Shown here one piece after another: positions 37,178 to 46,215 of a stretch of DNA of 64,000 nt. This stretch comes from Chlorobiaceae bacterium (lineage in GTDB: Bacteria > Bacteroidota > Chlorobiia > Chlorobiales > Chlorobiaceae), in the NCBI GenBank assembly GCA_012972825.1, contig JABDHL010000010.1:1-64000 (forward strand). Reading direction: 5' to 3'. Every line of letters begins with the position of its first letter. Position 1 is the first letter of the stretch. The notes under the pieces are model-generated. The model saw nothing but the letters and a program-made list of their open reading frames with translations. It was not told the DNA's origin and ran no database searches. A program made the position numbers and the translations under genes.

Positions 37178-38194
37178 TTAAGTTTTTATGATTATCGCAC
37201 CTTTGTTCCCATCTCCTGTAGGAGTATTTGATCCTAATCCTGCGGCTCCAATCGTAGACGTGTATGCTGTACCAATCACGAGATTGGTATAACGTTTAAT
37301 TGCATAACTTCCATTAGAACCACAAGCTGTTGTATTGTTAACAGGATTACTATTTCCTATTGTCCCAAATATCCCTGGTAACATTACATCATGGCTTACA
37401 CCGTCTATAAATGCACATAAACCTTGAGCATTAATATCCCCATTAGTGCCGATTGGTGGTCTGCCACCAAAATATTGTATGCCAGAAGAAGATGCCGGAT
37501 ATCCACCAGGAGCAGTGATAGTCGTTGGGCCTACAAAGGATGTTGTTCCTCCAGCGGTAGCAGTACCACTTGTGCTATAAGAACCGCCACCTCCGCCGAT
37601 AACAGTAACTTCTGCTGAGGTTGAAGTTGCCGTCCAAGTTCCTGTTGTTGTTATAATCGTGGTGTTTGACGAAATATCACCTGAAGCCAGCAGGTTTACT
37701 CCACCAATTGTCTTTACCGCAGACCACAACGTTGCAGTTCCATTAGTGCTAAGTATTTTCCCACTATTGGATGTCTGATCTGCGACTTGTGATAACAGTG
37801 CCCAGTTTGTTGTATCCGACGCAGGGTCAGTTGTACCTGACCCTGCCGTCTTACGTCTGTACGATTGATAGTTTGTTGGAGACCAGCGTACATCGCCAAT
37901 GGCGTACGAGGTTCCTGACACCCACTTTGAAGCATTGACAGCACTAATTGCTGTATTTAGCAGCGCATTAGCGCTTAAAATATTATTAGCACTGGTTATC
38001 ACATCCGACGCGGTACTTGCTGCGTCTGAGTCACATTGATTAGCTGTTAGATTAGCTTGATTCGTCCAGGCTGCAAGTTCAGCTTCATGAGTCACCCACC
38101 AAGAGAGGAAATTTGCAACAGCACTAGAAAATGTTGTTTTATCACCTCTAACTGGAGGAGAAGGAGGTGTAGTAAGAGTTTGAGTTATACTCAT
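37178..38194 (-). CDS. Putative tail fibre protein
   Basis: 338 residues. A helical, Ala-rich N-terminal part, then WVSGTSYAIGDVRWSPTNYQ (~92), a carbohydrate-binding CBM5/12-like module, and a Gly-rich C-terminal region (VTVIGGGGGS, GAAGLGSNTPTGDGNKGAII) typical of receptor-binding fibre tips. It overlaps the previous gene by one base. Confidence 0.7.
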   Translation of the reverse strand: MSITQTLTTPPSPPVRGDKTTFSSAVANFLSWWVTHEAELAAWTNQANLTANQCDSDAASTASDVITSANNILSANALLNTAISAVNASKWVSGTSYAIGDVRWSPTNYQSYRRKTAGSGTTDPASDTTNWALLSQVADQTSNSGKILSTNGTATLWSAVKTIGGVNLLASGDISSNTTIITTTGTWTATSTSAEVTVIGGGGGSYSTSGTATAGGTTSFVGPTTITAPGGYPASSSGIQYFGGRPPIGTNGDINAQGLCAFIDGVSHDVMLPGIFGTIGNSNPVNNTTACGSNGSYAIKRYTNLVIGTAYTSTIGAAGLGSNTPTGDGNKGAIIIKT

Positions 38195-39150
38195 TATATC
38201 AGTCCGGTTACTCTAAACTTTATGATCATATCGTTAATTCCAACAAAGGTTCTGCGCCATTCCTCTAAAACGCCATAAATGATGTATGATTGATACGATA
38301 TCGGCCCTTGATTAAGATCATAAACTCCACCGGTGGCCCTCATGCTATTGAGAAAATTGACTATCGCATCAGACTCCTCAGTCTTGACACGTATAACGGC
38401 ATTAATATCAGGGGCGTAGTTACCCTGTTTCAGATACCGATCGCCAAAATCATCAGGTATATCCTTAGAGAAATCAAGCGCCCCGTCATCCATTCCTTTT
38501 TGTGTGCGGCCTATATCTTTTGAAGATCCAGGGGAAATTTTCCCTACAGAGACTGTCCCAGGCGACGATAAGAGTATTCTGATTTTATCACTACTACCAG
38601 TTATCAAGCCTAGCTCAATAGAAAATTTAGACCTTGGATCAGGAGGCTCTGAAAAAAACCAGTCATAGTAATCATCAACGAGATCAAGACCATAATACAG
38701 ATCTAGGGTTCCACTATCCCACAAGGCTGTACCTAATGAATCCAACACTATCGCCTGGGCTGTTGAAGCAACAACTCCAAGGAAGTACAGCGTCCCCACA
38801 TATGGCTTTTGAATGATTTGGTCAATTATCAGGGGATTAGTGCTACAAGTTGAGAGATACCCATCCCATACCTTCATACGATTGATCATCCCGACAATAA
38901 GCCAATACGGGTCGGCGATCGGTGCAAATCCTGCATTAAGCCAATCATTATTGACGTTCACACCACCGGCATACAGGTCAGGATCTTTGCCTATATTGCC
39001 ATCTTTTGCAGACTCATACAAAAAGACTCCTTTGTACCGCTGATCACCAATCGCATATGTCTCTGTACTCGACCAGATCGTTTCAGTTATCGGAATATTC
39101 GTTGAAACGATATCTTCCGATGTTATCGCAACAGGCTTCATCGCTCTCAT
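38194..39150 (-). CDS. Putative tail tip / baseplate protein
   Basis: 318 residues, not matched to a named family. Residues ~25-80 contain YAIGDQRYKGVFLYESAKDG, related to the CBM5/12-like module in the neighbouring fibre. The rest is beta-rich. It follows the tape measure gene with a 4-base overlap, where tip and baseplate genes normally lie. Confidence 0.6.
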   Translation of the reverse strand: MRAMKPVAITSEDIVSTNIPITETIWSSTETYAIGDQRYKGVFLYESAKDGNIGKDPDLYAGGVNVNNDWLNAGFAPIADPYWLIVGMINRMKVWDGYLSTCSTNPLIIDQIIQKPYVGTLYFLGVVASTAQAIVLDSLGTALWDSGTLDLYYGLDLVDDYYDWFFSEPPDPRSKFSIELGLITGSSDKIRILLSSPGTVSVGKISPGSSKDIGRTQKGMDDGALDFSKDIPDDFGDRYLKQGNYAPDINAVIRVKTEESDAIVNFLNSMRATGGVYDLNQGPISYQSYIIYGVLEEWRRTFVGINDMIIKFRVTGLI

Positions 39151-42100
39151 GATGATCTCGTGATCACGCCATTTTTTTGAAAGTCACGGATCGCAAATTT
39201 AATGTCACTTACGGTCTTATTACCATCTTCAGCAACGACCTTGCTCTCCTGTATCATCTGCTTGAGATCAATAATCGCCTTTTCAACATCTCTTAACGTC
39301 GCGTCTTTACTCGCCAGTGATTGTATTAATCCCGCATTCCTTGCAACAATTCTTGCGTACTCAAGGGGATCAGTAGACAACGATCGAGCCGTTGCAAGTA
39401 CGTTGCCTACCGCTCCACTTATACTATTTAATGCTGTAATCCGTGTATCACTGTTGCTTGAGAGTGCGTCTTGTACAAGCTGATTAACTACTGCTTGTTG
39501 AGATAACTCTAACCCTCGGCCACGACTTAACGCAGTGGTCTCTGAGTTTGTCCACAAACTCCTGCTATACGCAAGAAGAGAGTCCGCAGCTTTCTGAAGA
39601 TCCGTTGCCGCTGTAGTGGTTGTCTCTGCTGCAGTTGTCTGTGCATCTGCAAGTTGCTGCTGTAAAGTCGCGATCTGATCTGTCAAGCGTGATGTCGCCT
39701 GAGCAACCATATCATTAAGTTGTTGCTGGCTTTGCTGCGTTATGTCTGCAGCAGTTTGAGCTGCCTCAGATGTTGTTGTTGATGCTGCTGTTGATGGTGC
39801 CGATCCAAGCAATCCCGCTCCGGCCAATATGTCGCTGAAGGTTTGTATTTGAGGCGCAAGACTATCCACAATAGCTCTGCCGGAGTCGGAAAAAGACTGC
39901 AACGCAGAGGAAGAGACAGGCCCTGCTGCGTATGCTGCCGTGACACTATTCATCCAAGGCTGCAATGCCGGCGTAATCACCGAGGACGAAAATTCAGTTA
40001 TCGCAGCTTGAGATAAGGTGTTATTTATTGTTGTCGTGAAATCCGTCTGAAATTGAGCTGCCGCGCTCATCGAATTTTTGAAAGCGTTACTCAATGAACT
40101 TGTTAATGTTCCGGCAAAGTTATTCGTCTGATCAATAGCCGTTGTGGTGGCACTTGTAGCTGTTGTTGTCGCCGCAGTTGTTGCCGCAGTTGTCGAGGCA
40201 ACACGCAGGCCCATAGCATCCAAACCGGAAACGAACTGAGTGACCGCAGGTATCAAACTCTCAGTTACTGATTTTACCCTGTCGAAAGCCGAAGCGATAT
40301 CCTGATCAGATCCACCATTAGCCATCAAGTTCGCCACATCAGCCATAACCGGCTGGAGTGCAGGCATAATAACGGAACTTGCAAACATCTGGATATCGAT
40401 ACTCCGTATAGCTTGAGCAATACTATCCTCAAGCTTTCCAGCGAATGTTGCCCCTGCAGTACCATCAGTTCCAGCAGCATTTATAGCATCATTCAGGAAT
40501 CCTGTAACACTGGTCTGCGATATCCCGGTTAAAGCAACAATTAGCTCGTTTTGCTTTGCTAACTGTAAATCAGCCGTGTTCCCAACCGTTTTTTGAAGAG
40601 CTTCGTACTTGTAATTGATATTTGCAACCGCCGTTGCAACAGAATCATTGGAAAAACTCTTTATTGCCGTATCAATGGCCTGAAGGCTATTAAGATAATT
40701 AACCAGGTTAACACCGGCTTGACCTGTCCAGGCTGTAGACGTTCCAGCCGCATCGAATAACGATTGAGTGCCTCCGCCGGTTAAGGAATCCGGAAGTATT
40801 CCTTGAACATTATTTGCCCGCAACTCCTTGAGATTGGCGTCTGAATATCCGGCAGCTGCCATTATTTTCTGTGCAACAACACTACCAGCTGCTGCAAGCT
40901 GCTCGATAGATTGACGGGACGATGCATTAGTGTTATCAAGATTGGTTGTATCACGGCCAACGAACAACGATGAGATGAGAGAGGTCGCCGTTGTTGCCGC
41001 GGCTATATAAGGATTCCCCGTCGAAGCAAAGCTTGAAGCACCTGCTGCAAGAGAGTTCAGAACAGGGCTTTGCGTACCTGTTGCTTTTATCAGACCAGCG
41101 CCAAGTTGCGCCACCCCCTCAGTGGTCTTTGTAGAGTCAGTCAGGACAGTCGCCAGCCCTTTCGAAATATCCGACAATCCCTTGATAGCCTTCCCACCCA
41201 TTGCAACATAAGCCTCACCAACCGCATCAACCGATGAGACGATATCAGCATACAATTCCTTCTGCTTTGCAAGGGTTTTCTGCATGTTCTCATGCGCATA
41301 CCTTTCTATGTTTACAGCTTCGGCAAGTTCATTGCTCCCTTCCTTGCCAAGTCTTTTCGCTGCAGCAACACGCTCCTCTGCGGATTTAACACCAAGCAGA
41401 GCATCGGATACCGAGAGCGTATCATCCTTGTATGTTCCTAAGTATTTCTCAGCCTGAATGTGTAATGTTTCCGACTCTTTTAACGACTGGTTATATGCCG
41501 TAGTCTTAGTCTTAAGCAGTTCATCAGCCGCGGATACATCTTTCTTCGCATTAACCAAATGCTCCGCAACCTTCGCCCAACCGGCATCAGTGGTCGCACT
41601 CTCTTTCGATGCCGCGGTATATGCTTCTCTGGCTTTCATTGCAGATTCTTCAGCCTCAGCGACAGTATCGGTCGCTTCTTCCCGCTTTTTCATCGAAGCA
41701 TTATACTCGTTGATGGCACCAGCATAAGCATTCCACCCAGCAACACTCTCAGCCGGAGAGGCTTTGTTTGCTTTGGCTGCATCCTTTTCGATCCGCAATT
41801 TTATCGCACTTTGTTTGTCCTCTATATTTAAGTTTTGCTGGTTGATGGCGTACTGCTTTTTCGCCTCATCCGTTGTCATTTTATAATACGTAGTCATCAA
41901 TCGAACATCCTCTGTCTCGCCAAGGGTTATTTTTGCTCCCTTGATTTTCTCGGCGGCTATTGACTCGTATGTAGAGAGTTCAAGTTTTGCGTTGGTATAT
42001 GCGGTAGGGTCAGCAGCGTAATACCCAGACAAAGAACTGATAACTGTAGAGACTAGTGACGGCTTCGCTTCCTTGATGGCCGCCTGCCTTGATAACGTGC

Positions 42101-42830
42101 CTTCGAGATAAGCCTTTTGATCTATAAGCTGCTGTAATTCAAGTTTAAGCTTAGCGAGCCCTTCAGCTCCATGTATTTGGACGGTCAACCCGAAATCTTT
42201 GTACTTCTGAATACCTTCCAGCTGTTGGTCAAGATCCGCAACCTTAGTTCCTGCAAGGCCAAGCGCATTGGCAACCTTTGCCCCATACATATCCCATGCA
42301 ACCCATAAAGCAGTAATCGCAGAAACAGCAATCCCAACACCTGCAGGACTCATTAACCCCTGCAAGAGGAGCTTAGACATTGATGTACCGGTGGCATCTG
42401 CTTCTTCCCTCAACCGTCCCATTGAACCAGGTAGCTGCTGCAGGTTATTAGCTATACCCTGCATACCATACGGCATATCCTGTATGACTCGACCTAAGTC
42501 AATCATCGCGCCATTAAGTGCCCGACTATTCGTTATAGCAGCGGGGGCAATCATTTTTTCCGAAGCGCCACTGAGCTGGTGAATCTGCGCCTGGAGATCC
42601 TGCGATTTCGCCTTCAAGGCATCGAAAGCCTCTGTCCCTACATGTAAGTCGGCAAACTTGGAGTGTACCTGAGCGAGTTCTTTTCCAAGAGAGTTTAAGG
42701 AACTTTCCGTAGCCGCAACCGTTTGACCGGCACGCCCGAGGCTCTCATCAAGCTGCTGCACCCCGGAGAGGTCAGACTCTCCGGTTTGAATAGCAACTCT
42801 AAGTTTGATCTCCTCTATTGTCAAAGCCAT
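39147..42830 (-). CDS. Tail tape measure protein
   Basis: 1227 residues, by far the longest phage gene. It is Ala/Thr/Ser-rich and mostly helical, with long coiled-coil stretches (QQLDESLGRAGQTVAATE at ~25) and a hydrophobic segment (GVGIAVSAITALWVAWDMYG, ~163). Length of this protein sets tail length. It follows the chaperone genes with a one-base overlap (TAATG). Confidence 0.9.
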   Translation of the reverse strand: MALTIEEIKLRVAIQTGESDLSGVQQLDESLGRAGQTVAATESSLNSLGKELAQVHSKFADLHVGTEAFDALKAKSQDLQAQIHQLSGASEKMIAPAAITNSRALNGAMIDLGRVIQDMPYGMQGIANNLQQLPGSMGRLREEADATGTSMSKLLLQGLMSPAGVGIAVSAITALWVAWDMYGAKVANALGLAGTKVADLDQQLEGIQKYKDFGLTVQIHGAEGLAKLKLELQQLIDQKAYLEGTLSRQAAIKEAKPSLVSTVISSLSGYYAADPTAYTNAKLELSTYESIAAEKIKGAKITLGETEDVRLMTTYYKMTTDEAKKQYAINQQNLNIEDKQSAIKLRIEKDAAKANKASPAESVAGWNAYAGAINEYNASMKKREEATDTVAEAEESAMKAREAYTAASKESATTDAGWAKVAEHLVNAKKDVSAADELLKTKTTAYNQSLKESETLHIQAEKYLGTYKDDTLSVSDALLGVKSAEERVAAAKRLGKEGSNELAEAVNIERYAHENMQKTLAKQKELYADIVSSVDAVGEAYVAMGGKAIKGLSDISKGLATVLTDSTKTTEGVAQLGAGLIKATGTQSPVLNSLAAGASSFASTGNPYIAAATTATSLISSLFVGRDTTNLDNTNASSRQSIEQLAAAGSVVAQKIMAAAGYSDANLKELRANNVQGILPDSLTGGGTQSLFDAAGTSTAWTGQAGVNLVNYLNSLQAIDTAIKSFSNDSVATAVANINYKYEALQKTVGNTADLQLAKQNELIVALTGISQTSVTGFLNDAINAAGTDGTAGATFAGKLEDSIAQAIRSIDIQMFASSVIMPALQPVMADVANLMANGGSDQDIASAFDRVKSVTESLIPAVTQFVSGLDAMGLRVASTTAATTAATTTATSATTTAIDQTNNFAGTLTSSLSNAFKNSMSAAAQFQTDFTTTINNTLSQAAITEFSSSVITPALQPWMNSVTAAYAAGPVSSSALQSFSDSGRAIVDSLAPQIQTFSDILAGAGLLGSAPSTAASTTTSEAAQTAADITQQSQQQLNDMVAQATSRLTDQIATLQQQLADAQTTAAETTTTAATDLQKAADSLLAYSRSLWTNSETTALSRGRGLELSQQAVVNQLVQDALSSNSDTRITALNSISGAVGNVLATARSLSTDPLEYARIVARNAGLIQSLASKDATLRDVEKAIIDLKQMIQESKVVAEDGNKTVSDIKFAIRDFQKNGVITRSS

Positions 42831-42958
42831 TACTCTTCCTCTTTCTCGTTTTTAATTATCGCCCGAGCCCTCCAGTAATTCATCTCTTCATAGCTGACCT
42901 CGACCTCCGTTCGGGCTTTCGACATCCCGAGCATCTCGGCAAGGTCAAACCAGCTCAT
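42830..42958 (-). CDS. Small ORF overlapping the tail chaperone gene (possible frameshift extension)
   Basis: 42 residues: MSWFDLAEMLGMSKARTEVE then EVSYEEMNYWRARAI and an acidic end. Its ATG overlaps the upstream TGA (TGATG) and its TAA overlaps the tape measure ATG. In the -1 frame the coding continues upstream as FYDDPEL, so it could be made either by coupled reinitiation or as a -1 frameshift extension. The latter would parallel lambda gpG/gpGT. No canonical heptamer was found. Confidence 0.6.
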   Translation of the reverse strand: MSWFDLAEMLGMSKARTEVEVSYEEMNYWRARAIIKNEKEEE

Positions 42959-43308
42959 CAGCTCGGGATCGTCGTAAAATCCTGCTTAGCCTCATCAACC
43001 GTTTTAATCGCCTTCATCTTATTGTAGAGCTCCTCTACCTCATTCTGGAAATGGAACTCCAGCAACGCCTGGAAATCATCATTTGAGAACAGCCTTGCTC
43101 CATCACTGTCAAGAGCCTTCATAATGACATACCGGGTCCACATCGCAGCATTGGACTCTCCTGAACTCCCCTGTGTAACCACCTTATTCGTTTCATTCGG
43201 TGACAATGGCACAAAGTAAATTGTCTTATCCCATGCCTGGACATAATGTGACTGCTTGTTCTTGACAAGAGCTGTGTCAATCACCCTGAGTTGGTCAATA
43301 AAACCCAT
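42958..43308 (-). CDS. Tail assembly chaperone (gpG-like)
   Basis: 116 residues, starting MGFIDQLRVIDTALVKNKQ. Helical and charged (ALLEFHFQNEVEELYNKMKAI), of the size and position of tail assembly chaperones: between the tail tube gene and the tape measure gene. It lacks further motifs. Confidence 0.7.
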   Translation of the reverse strand: MGFIDQLRVIDTALVKNKQSHYVQAWDKTIYFVPLSPNETNKVVTQGSSGESNAAMWTRYVIMKALDSDGARLFSNDDFQALLEFHFQNEVEELYNKMKAIKTVDEAKQDFTTIPS

Positions 43309-43365
43309 AATAAATACTGTTAAACGGTTGTTAAATGATGAAAAAATACCCTATGTATTACGCTC

Positions 43366-43791
43366 TTATGTTGCCGTCCCCTTTGTCGGAGTCGAAGCAT
43401 AAACCAGTTTATAAGTACCTGTCTGTGTCTTGTTTTTAGCTGGTGCACCCTGATTCGGAACATCGGTAACATAAGCCGAGCCCGTCCATTCAATTGCACC
43501 AGTGGTCTTGCCGTCCGGATAAAATTTAACGGCAGAAATGAGTGTTCCTGCAGCAAAAGCGGTATCCATAGCGACTTGGCCATTGGTGTCTGTCGAATCT
43601 ATGGCAACATCAATGGCAAGATCCCGCGGAGCTGAGGCACCTCCCGTAGCAATCACATCAGGCTCTAACAAATGCAACTCATCTGATAGCACCGGAGGCC
43701 GTGGCGGAATGGTAAAGGTTACTGTATTGATATGCAAAACTGGACTGGTACCGATATAGACATCAGCCTGATTAACTGTTTTCCTTGCCAT
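43366..43791 (-). CDS. Major tail tube protein
   Basis: 141 residues, beta-rich. VNQADVYIGTSPVLHINTVT at the start and DTAFAAGTLISAVKFYPDGK suggest the tube fold of siphovirus tails (lambda gpV type). It lies just upstream of the chaperone and tape measure genes. No contractile sheath gene accompanies it. Confidence 0.7.
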   Translation of the reverse strand: MARKTVNQADVYIGTSPVLHINTVTFTIPPRPPVLSDELHLLEPDVIATGGASAPRDLAIDVAIDSTDTNGQVAMDTAFAAGTLISAVKFYPDGKTTGAIEWTGSAYVTDVPNQGAPAKNKTQTGTYKLVYASTPTKGTAT

Positions 43792-43966
43792 CCTGTGTCT
43801 CCTGTTTGATTATTGGTTTTTCGATGTTTTTATTTTCCTTCAGAACCCAGCCCTGTTTAAGCAGCTCTTTAGCCACCCAGTCAACAGTAGCCCTTTCGTC
43901 ACCTTGAGGGCTCACAATATCAATGAACACCTCTCCATTTTCAGACTGATTCATCCGCATTACCAT
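43772..43966 (-). CDS. Hypothetical small phage protein (64 aa)
   Basis: Not recognised. A small charged protein (GWVLKENKNIEKPIIKQE) that overlaps both neighbours (20 and 26 bases). A conserved-looking block is DWVAKELLKQGW. Probably a late structural or assembly accessory. Confidence 0.55.
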   Translation of the reverse strand: MVMRMNQSENGEVFIDIVSPQGDERATVDWVAKELLKQGWVLKENKNIEKPIIKQETQDGKENS

Positions 43967-44378
43967 CCTCCGTTTGATATTCTACTTTATATTCTACGTC
44001 AAGCACTGTATGTTTTAATGCTGCTTTTTCATTGTGCGTCCGCCTTGATACACTGTAGATGAGGTTTGTCGCCAGACCGTTCAAATAACCTCCGTTTACA
44101 AAATCACCATATAAAGCAGACTCAACTTCAGAGTGTACCTGGTTAATAACAACATGATCATCACCCTTAACAGTGATTCCTATTTTCAACGCTAGCGATT
44201 TTTCTGTTGCCCGTAAACTGCCTCCAATATTACCTTCAGCACCAAAAGAGATCGTTATACCTGGCATTGTATCCGGAGTTTCAGGATGCTCAGTTGCCTG
44301 GAAAACATTATTTCCCGTTGTATCCAACCCAGTCAAGAGTGTCACAACCCGATTGAGTATTTGTGTTTTCACATGCAT
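43941..44378 (-). CDS. Tail completion / minor tail protein (gpU-like)
   Basis: 145 residues. ILNRVVTLLTGLDTTGNNVF at the N terminus and ISFGAEGNIGGSLRATEKS fit tail terminator-like proteins, which follow gp37-like genes and precede the tube gene. The assignment rests on order and size rather than on a strong motif. Confidence 0.55.
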   Translation of the reverse strand: MHVKTQILNRVVTLLTGLDTTGNNVFQATEHPETPDTMPGITISFGAEGNIGGSLRATEKSLALKIGITVKGDDHVVINQVHSEVESALYGDFVNGGYLNGLATNLIYSVSRRTHNEKAALKHTVLDVEYKVEYQTEDGNADESV

Positions 44379-44872
44379 CAGGCAACTCTCCTTGTTTGCG
44401 TTTTCACGCTAAGCAAGATCCCATATGTCCATGCTCCTTTACGCTCTTCGACATAATCATCACGTTCAAGCTCAACGCCATCAACACAACCGTCCGGAAG
44501 AAATCCAATGAGTCGTAATGCAGCAAGATCCAGCAACTCATAAATTCCTGCGCCCGTATCTCTTGCAAGAAGTGAATCAGAGAATACAAGTACTTCATAC
44601 CCCATAGTCCGATCCTGCACCGTAATTCCACAAACCTCTCGCTTTCTTGAATATTTTGATCCAGTGTACCGTACAACAAGAGCACCACTCGTCGCAAGCG
44701 TAACAAGAAGCTGTTCAGATGGCTGCCGTGGATAAGACTCAACCTTTACAGGCACATCAACAGTAGTGCCATCAGGCTTCTGAAGGGTCTTAACCAGTGC
44801 CGGTAAACCAGTTATTTCCTCCTGAAGACGCGACTTAAGTGCACCTTCGATATCATCTATTACACTTTGCAT
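44378..44872 (-). CDS. Mu gp37-like protein (DUF1834)
   Basis: 164 residues. QSVIDDIEGALKSRLQEEIT at the start and YEVLVFSDSLLARDTGAGIY near residue 90 match the gp37 family of Mu-like phages. It acts in head-tail joining or tail assembly, with the exact role unknown. It overlaps the methylase gene end by 13 bases. Confidence 0.7.
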   Translation of the reverse strand: MQSVIDDIEGALKSRLQEEITGLPALVKTLQKPDGTTVDVPVKVESYPRQPSEQLLVTLATSGALVVRYTGSKYSRKREVCGITVQDRTMGYEVLVFSDSLLARDTGAGIYELLDLAALRLIGFLPDGCVDGVELERDDYVEERKGAWTYGILLSVKTQTRRVA

Positions 44873-45597
44873 AACGCTGTTTTATGTTCCTTGAGCCGGT
44901 CCACACAGTTCAAATAATTCATCATATCCTTCTCGATACAGATATATCTCCGATCAGTGTTTATTGCCGCAATGGCTGAAGTTCCACTTCCTGCCGTATT
45001 GTCCAGGACAACATCACCGATATCAGTATAGGTCTTGATCAGGTATTCAAATAACGCTAAAGGCTTTTGCGTGCTATGAATCACTTTCTCACAGGTGTTC
45101 GAAAACTCAACCAGGTCTTTTGGAAACCTTCTCCCTGGGTTCACCGTCTCACACCGTTTCACTTCCCGATATATTCCAGGCTTCCCCGTATTCCGTCGTT
45201 TCGTGATGTATGGTGATCCTGGCTCAAACTGAGGGTTATACTTTGTCCTTCCTTTTGCAAATACCAGTATATCCTCATGGATCCTGAGCGGCATCTTGTT
45301 AGCATTCAAAAATCCCACTGCTCTCGACTTCTTCCAAACCCACTTATACCTGAACCACTTCCGGTTACTGTTGATCAGTTTTGTTTCGAAGGGTTGAGTT
45401 GCAGTCAGTACAACAACGCCACCCGTCTTTAGCATTCTTTGATACTCTTTCCACAACTTTTCGAGATCAAGCTCAACATCCCAATTACAAGCGGTTATTC
45501 CATAAGGGAGATCACACAACACCATATCAATACTTCGATCCTCGATAAACTCAAACACATCAAAACAATCCCCGAAATGCAACGAATCCAACTCCAT
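44860..45597 (-). CDS. Phage DNA methyltransferase (beta-class N6-A/N4-C)
   Basis: 245 residues. Catalytic motif IV is DLPYG (29-33), which precedes motif I DNTAGSGT (~205), the order of the beta class. The target-recognition region lies between (WVWKKSRAVGFLNANK, RIHEDILVF). HSTQKPLALFEYLI is motif X-like. No restriction partner is nearby, so it probably protects phage DNA or regulates transposition genes. It sits in the late operon between DGR and tail genes. Confidence 0.9.
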   Translation of the reverse strand: MELDSLHFGDCFDVFEFIEDRSIDMVLCDLPYGITACNWDVELDLEKLWKEYQRMLKTGGVVVLTATQPFETKLINSNRKWFRYKWVWKKSRAVGFLNANKMPLRIHEDILVFAKGRTKYNPQFEPGSPYITKRRNTGKPGIYREVKRCETVNPGRRFPKDLVEFSNTCEKVIHSTQKPLALFEYLIKTYTDIGDVVLDNTAGSGTSAIAAINTDRRYICIEKDMMNYLNCVDRLKEHKTALCKV

Positions 45598-45619
45598 TAA
45601 AGCACTACTTTTACTTCTA

Positions 45620-45913
45620 TTAACTCAACGTGTAAAACCTTTCAACCTTTTTTATCACTGCTATAAACGGGATCTCGTCGCCATACTTTTCCATCTGGCC
45701 AATCAATACATCGCTTCCCGTAAACACTACCTTATGAACACCATCAATTTCTATCTGCAGGGTCAGACATTTTCCGCTTTTGTTCTTCCCAAACTTGCTC
45801 TCGGTAATTCGAGAGCCTATTACGGTCACTTCACGATTGATCAGGTCATCCAGTTTTATCTTATCGCCATCAAGCACCGATGGGGCATCCGCAAAATCAG
45901 CAAATCGTTTCAC
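45620..45913 (-). CDS. Hypothetical protein of DGR locus, possibly OB-fold
   Basis: 97 residues from GTG 45913, which overlaps the upstream stop (GTGA); a longer in-frame start at 45949 would overlap more. ITESKFGKNKSGKCLTLQIE and HKVVFTGSDVLIGQMEKYGD suggest a small beta-barrel domain. It is frequently the case that similar small genes follow phage reverse transcriptase genes, but I cannot name the family. Confidence 0.6.
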   Translation of the reverse strand: MKRFADFADAPSVLDGDKIKLDDLINREVTVIGSRITESKFGKNKSGKCLTLQIEIDGVHKVVFTGSDVLIGQMEKYGDEIPFIAVIKKVERFYTLS

Positions 45914-46215
45914 CTCTCTGCAAGGGCTCCATCTACAGATGCATAGCATCCCAGGCGAAACGTGTTATACTCAGTCCATTCAGCTGATGTCCTGGATAAA
46001 GCCAATTTCCCAAGTTGCGATGCATAACTGTATCGAGCAGTGATCAACGCATCAATCAACCTTGATCGATCGAGATCCGGAACCTCAACAAAATCGTACT
46101 GCCAGATTTCAGGCGTGTCTTTTGTAGCCGCAATTTCCGTGATATTGTAACGGAACTGCCATTTCCCATTACACTCCACAAACGCATCAGGAGCTACTGC
46201 ACTATACCCAACCAT
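45910..46215 (-). CDS. Hypothetical protein immediately downstream of the DGR reverse transcriptase
   Basis: 101 residues. WQFRYNITEIAATKDTPEIW, YDFVEVPDLDRSRLIDALI and ARYSYASQLGKLALSR are its notable blocks. They look like the short phage protein often placed beside fibre genes. It overlaps the RT gene by 14 bases and is thus translationally coupled. It is not Avd-like in composition: too few basic helices. Confidence 0.6.
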   Translation of the reverse strand: MVGYSAVAPDAFVECNGKWQFRYNITEIAATKDTPEIWQYDFVEVPDLDRSRLIDALITARYSYASQLGKLALSRTSAEWTEYNTFRLGCYASVDGALAER

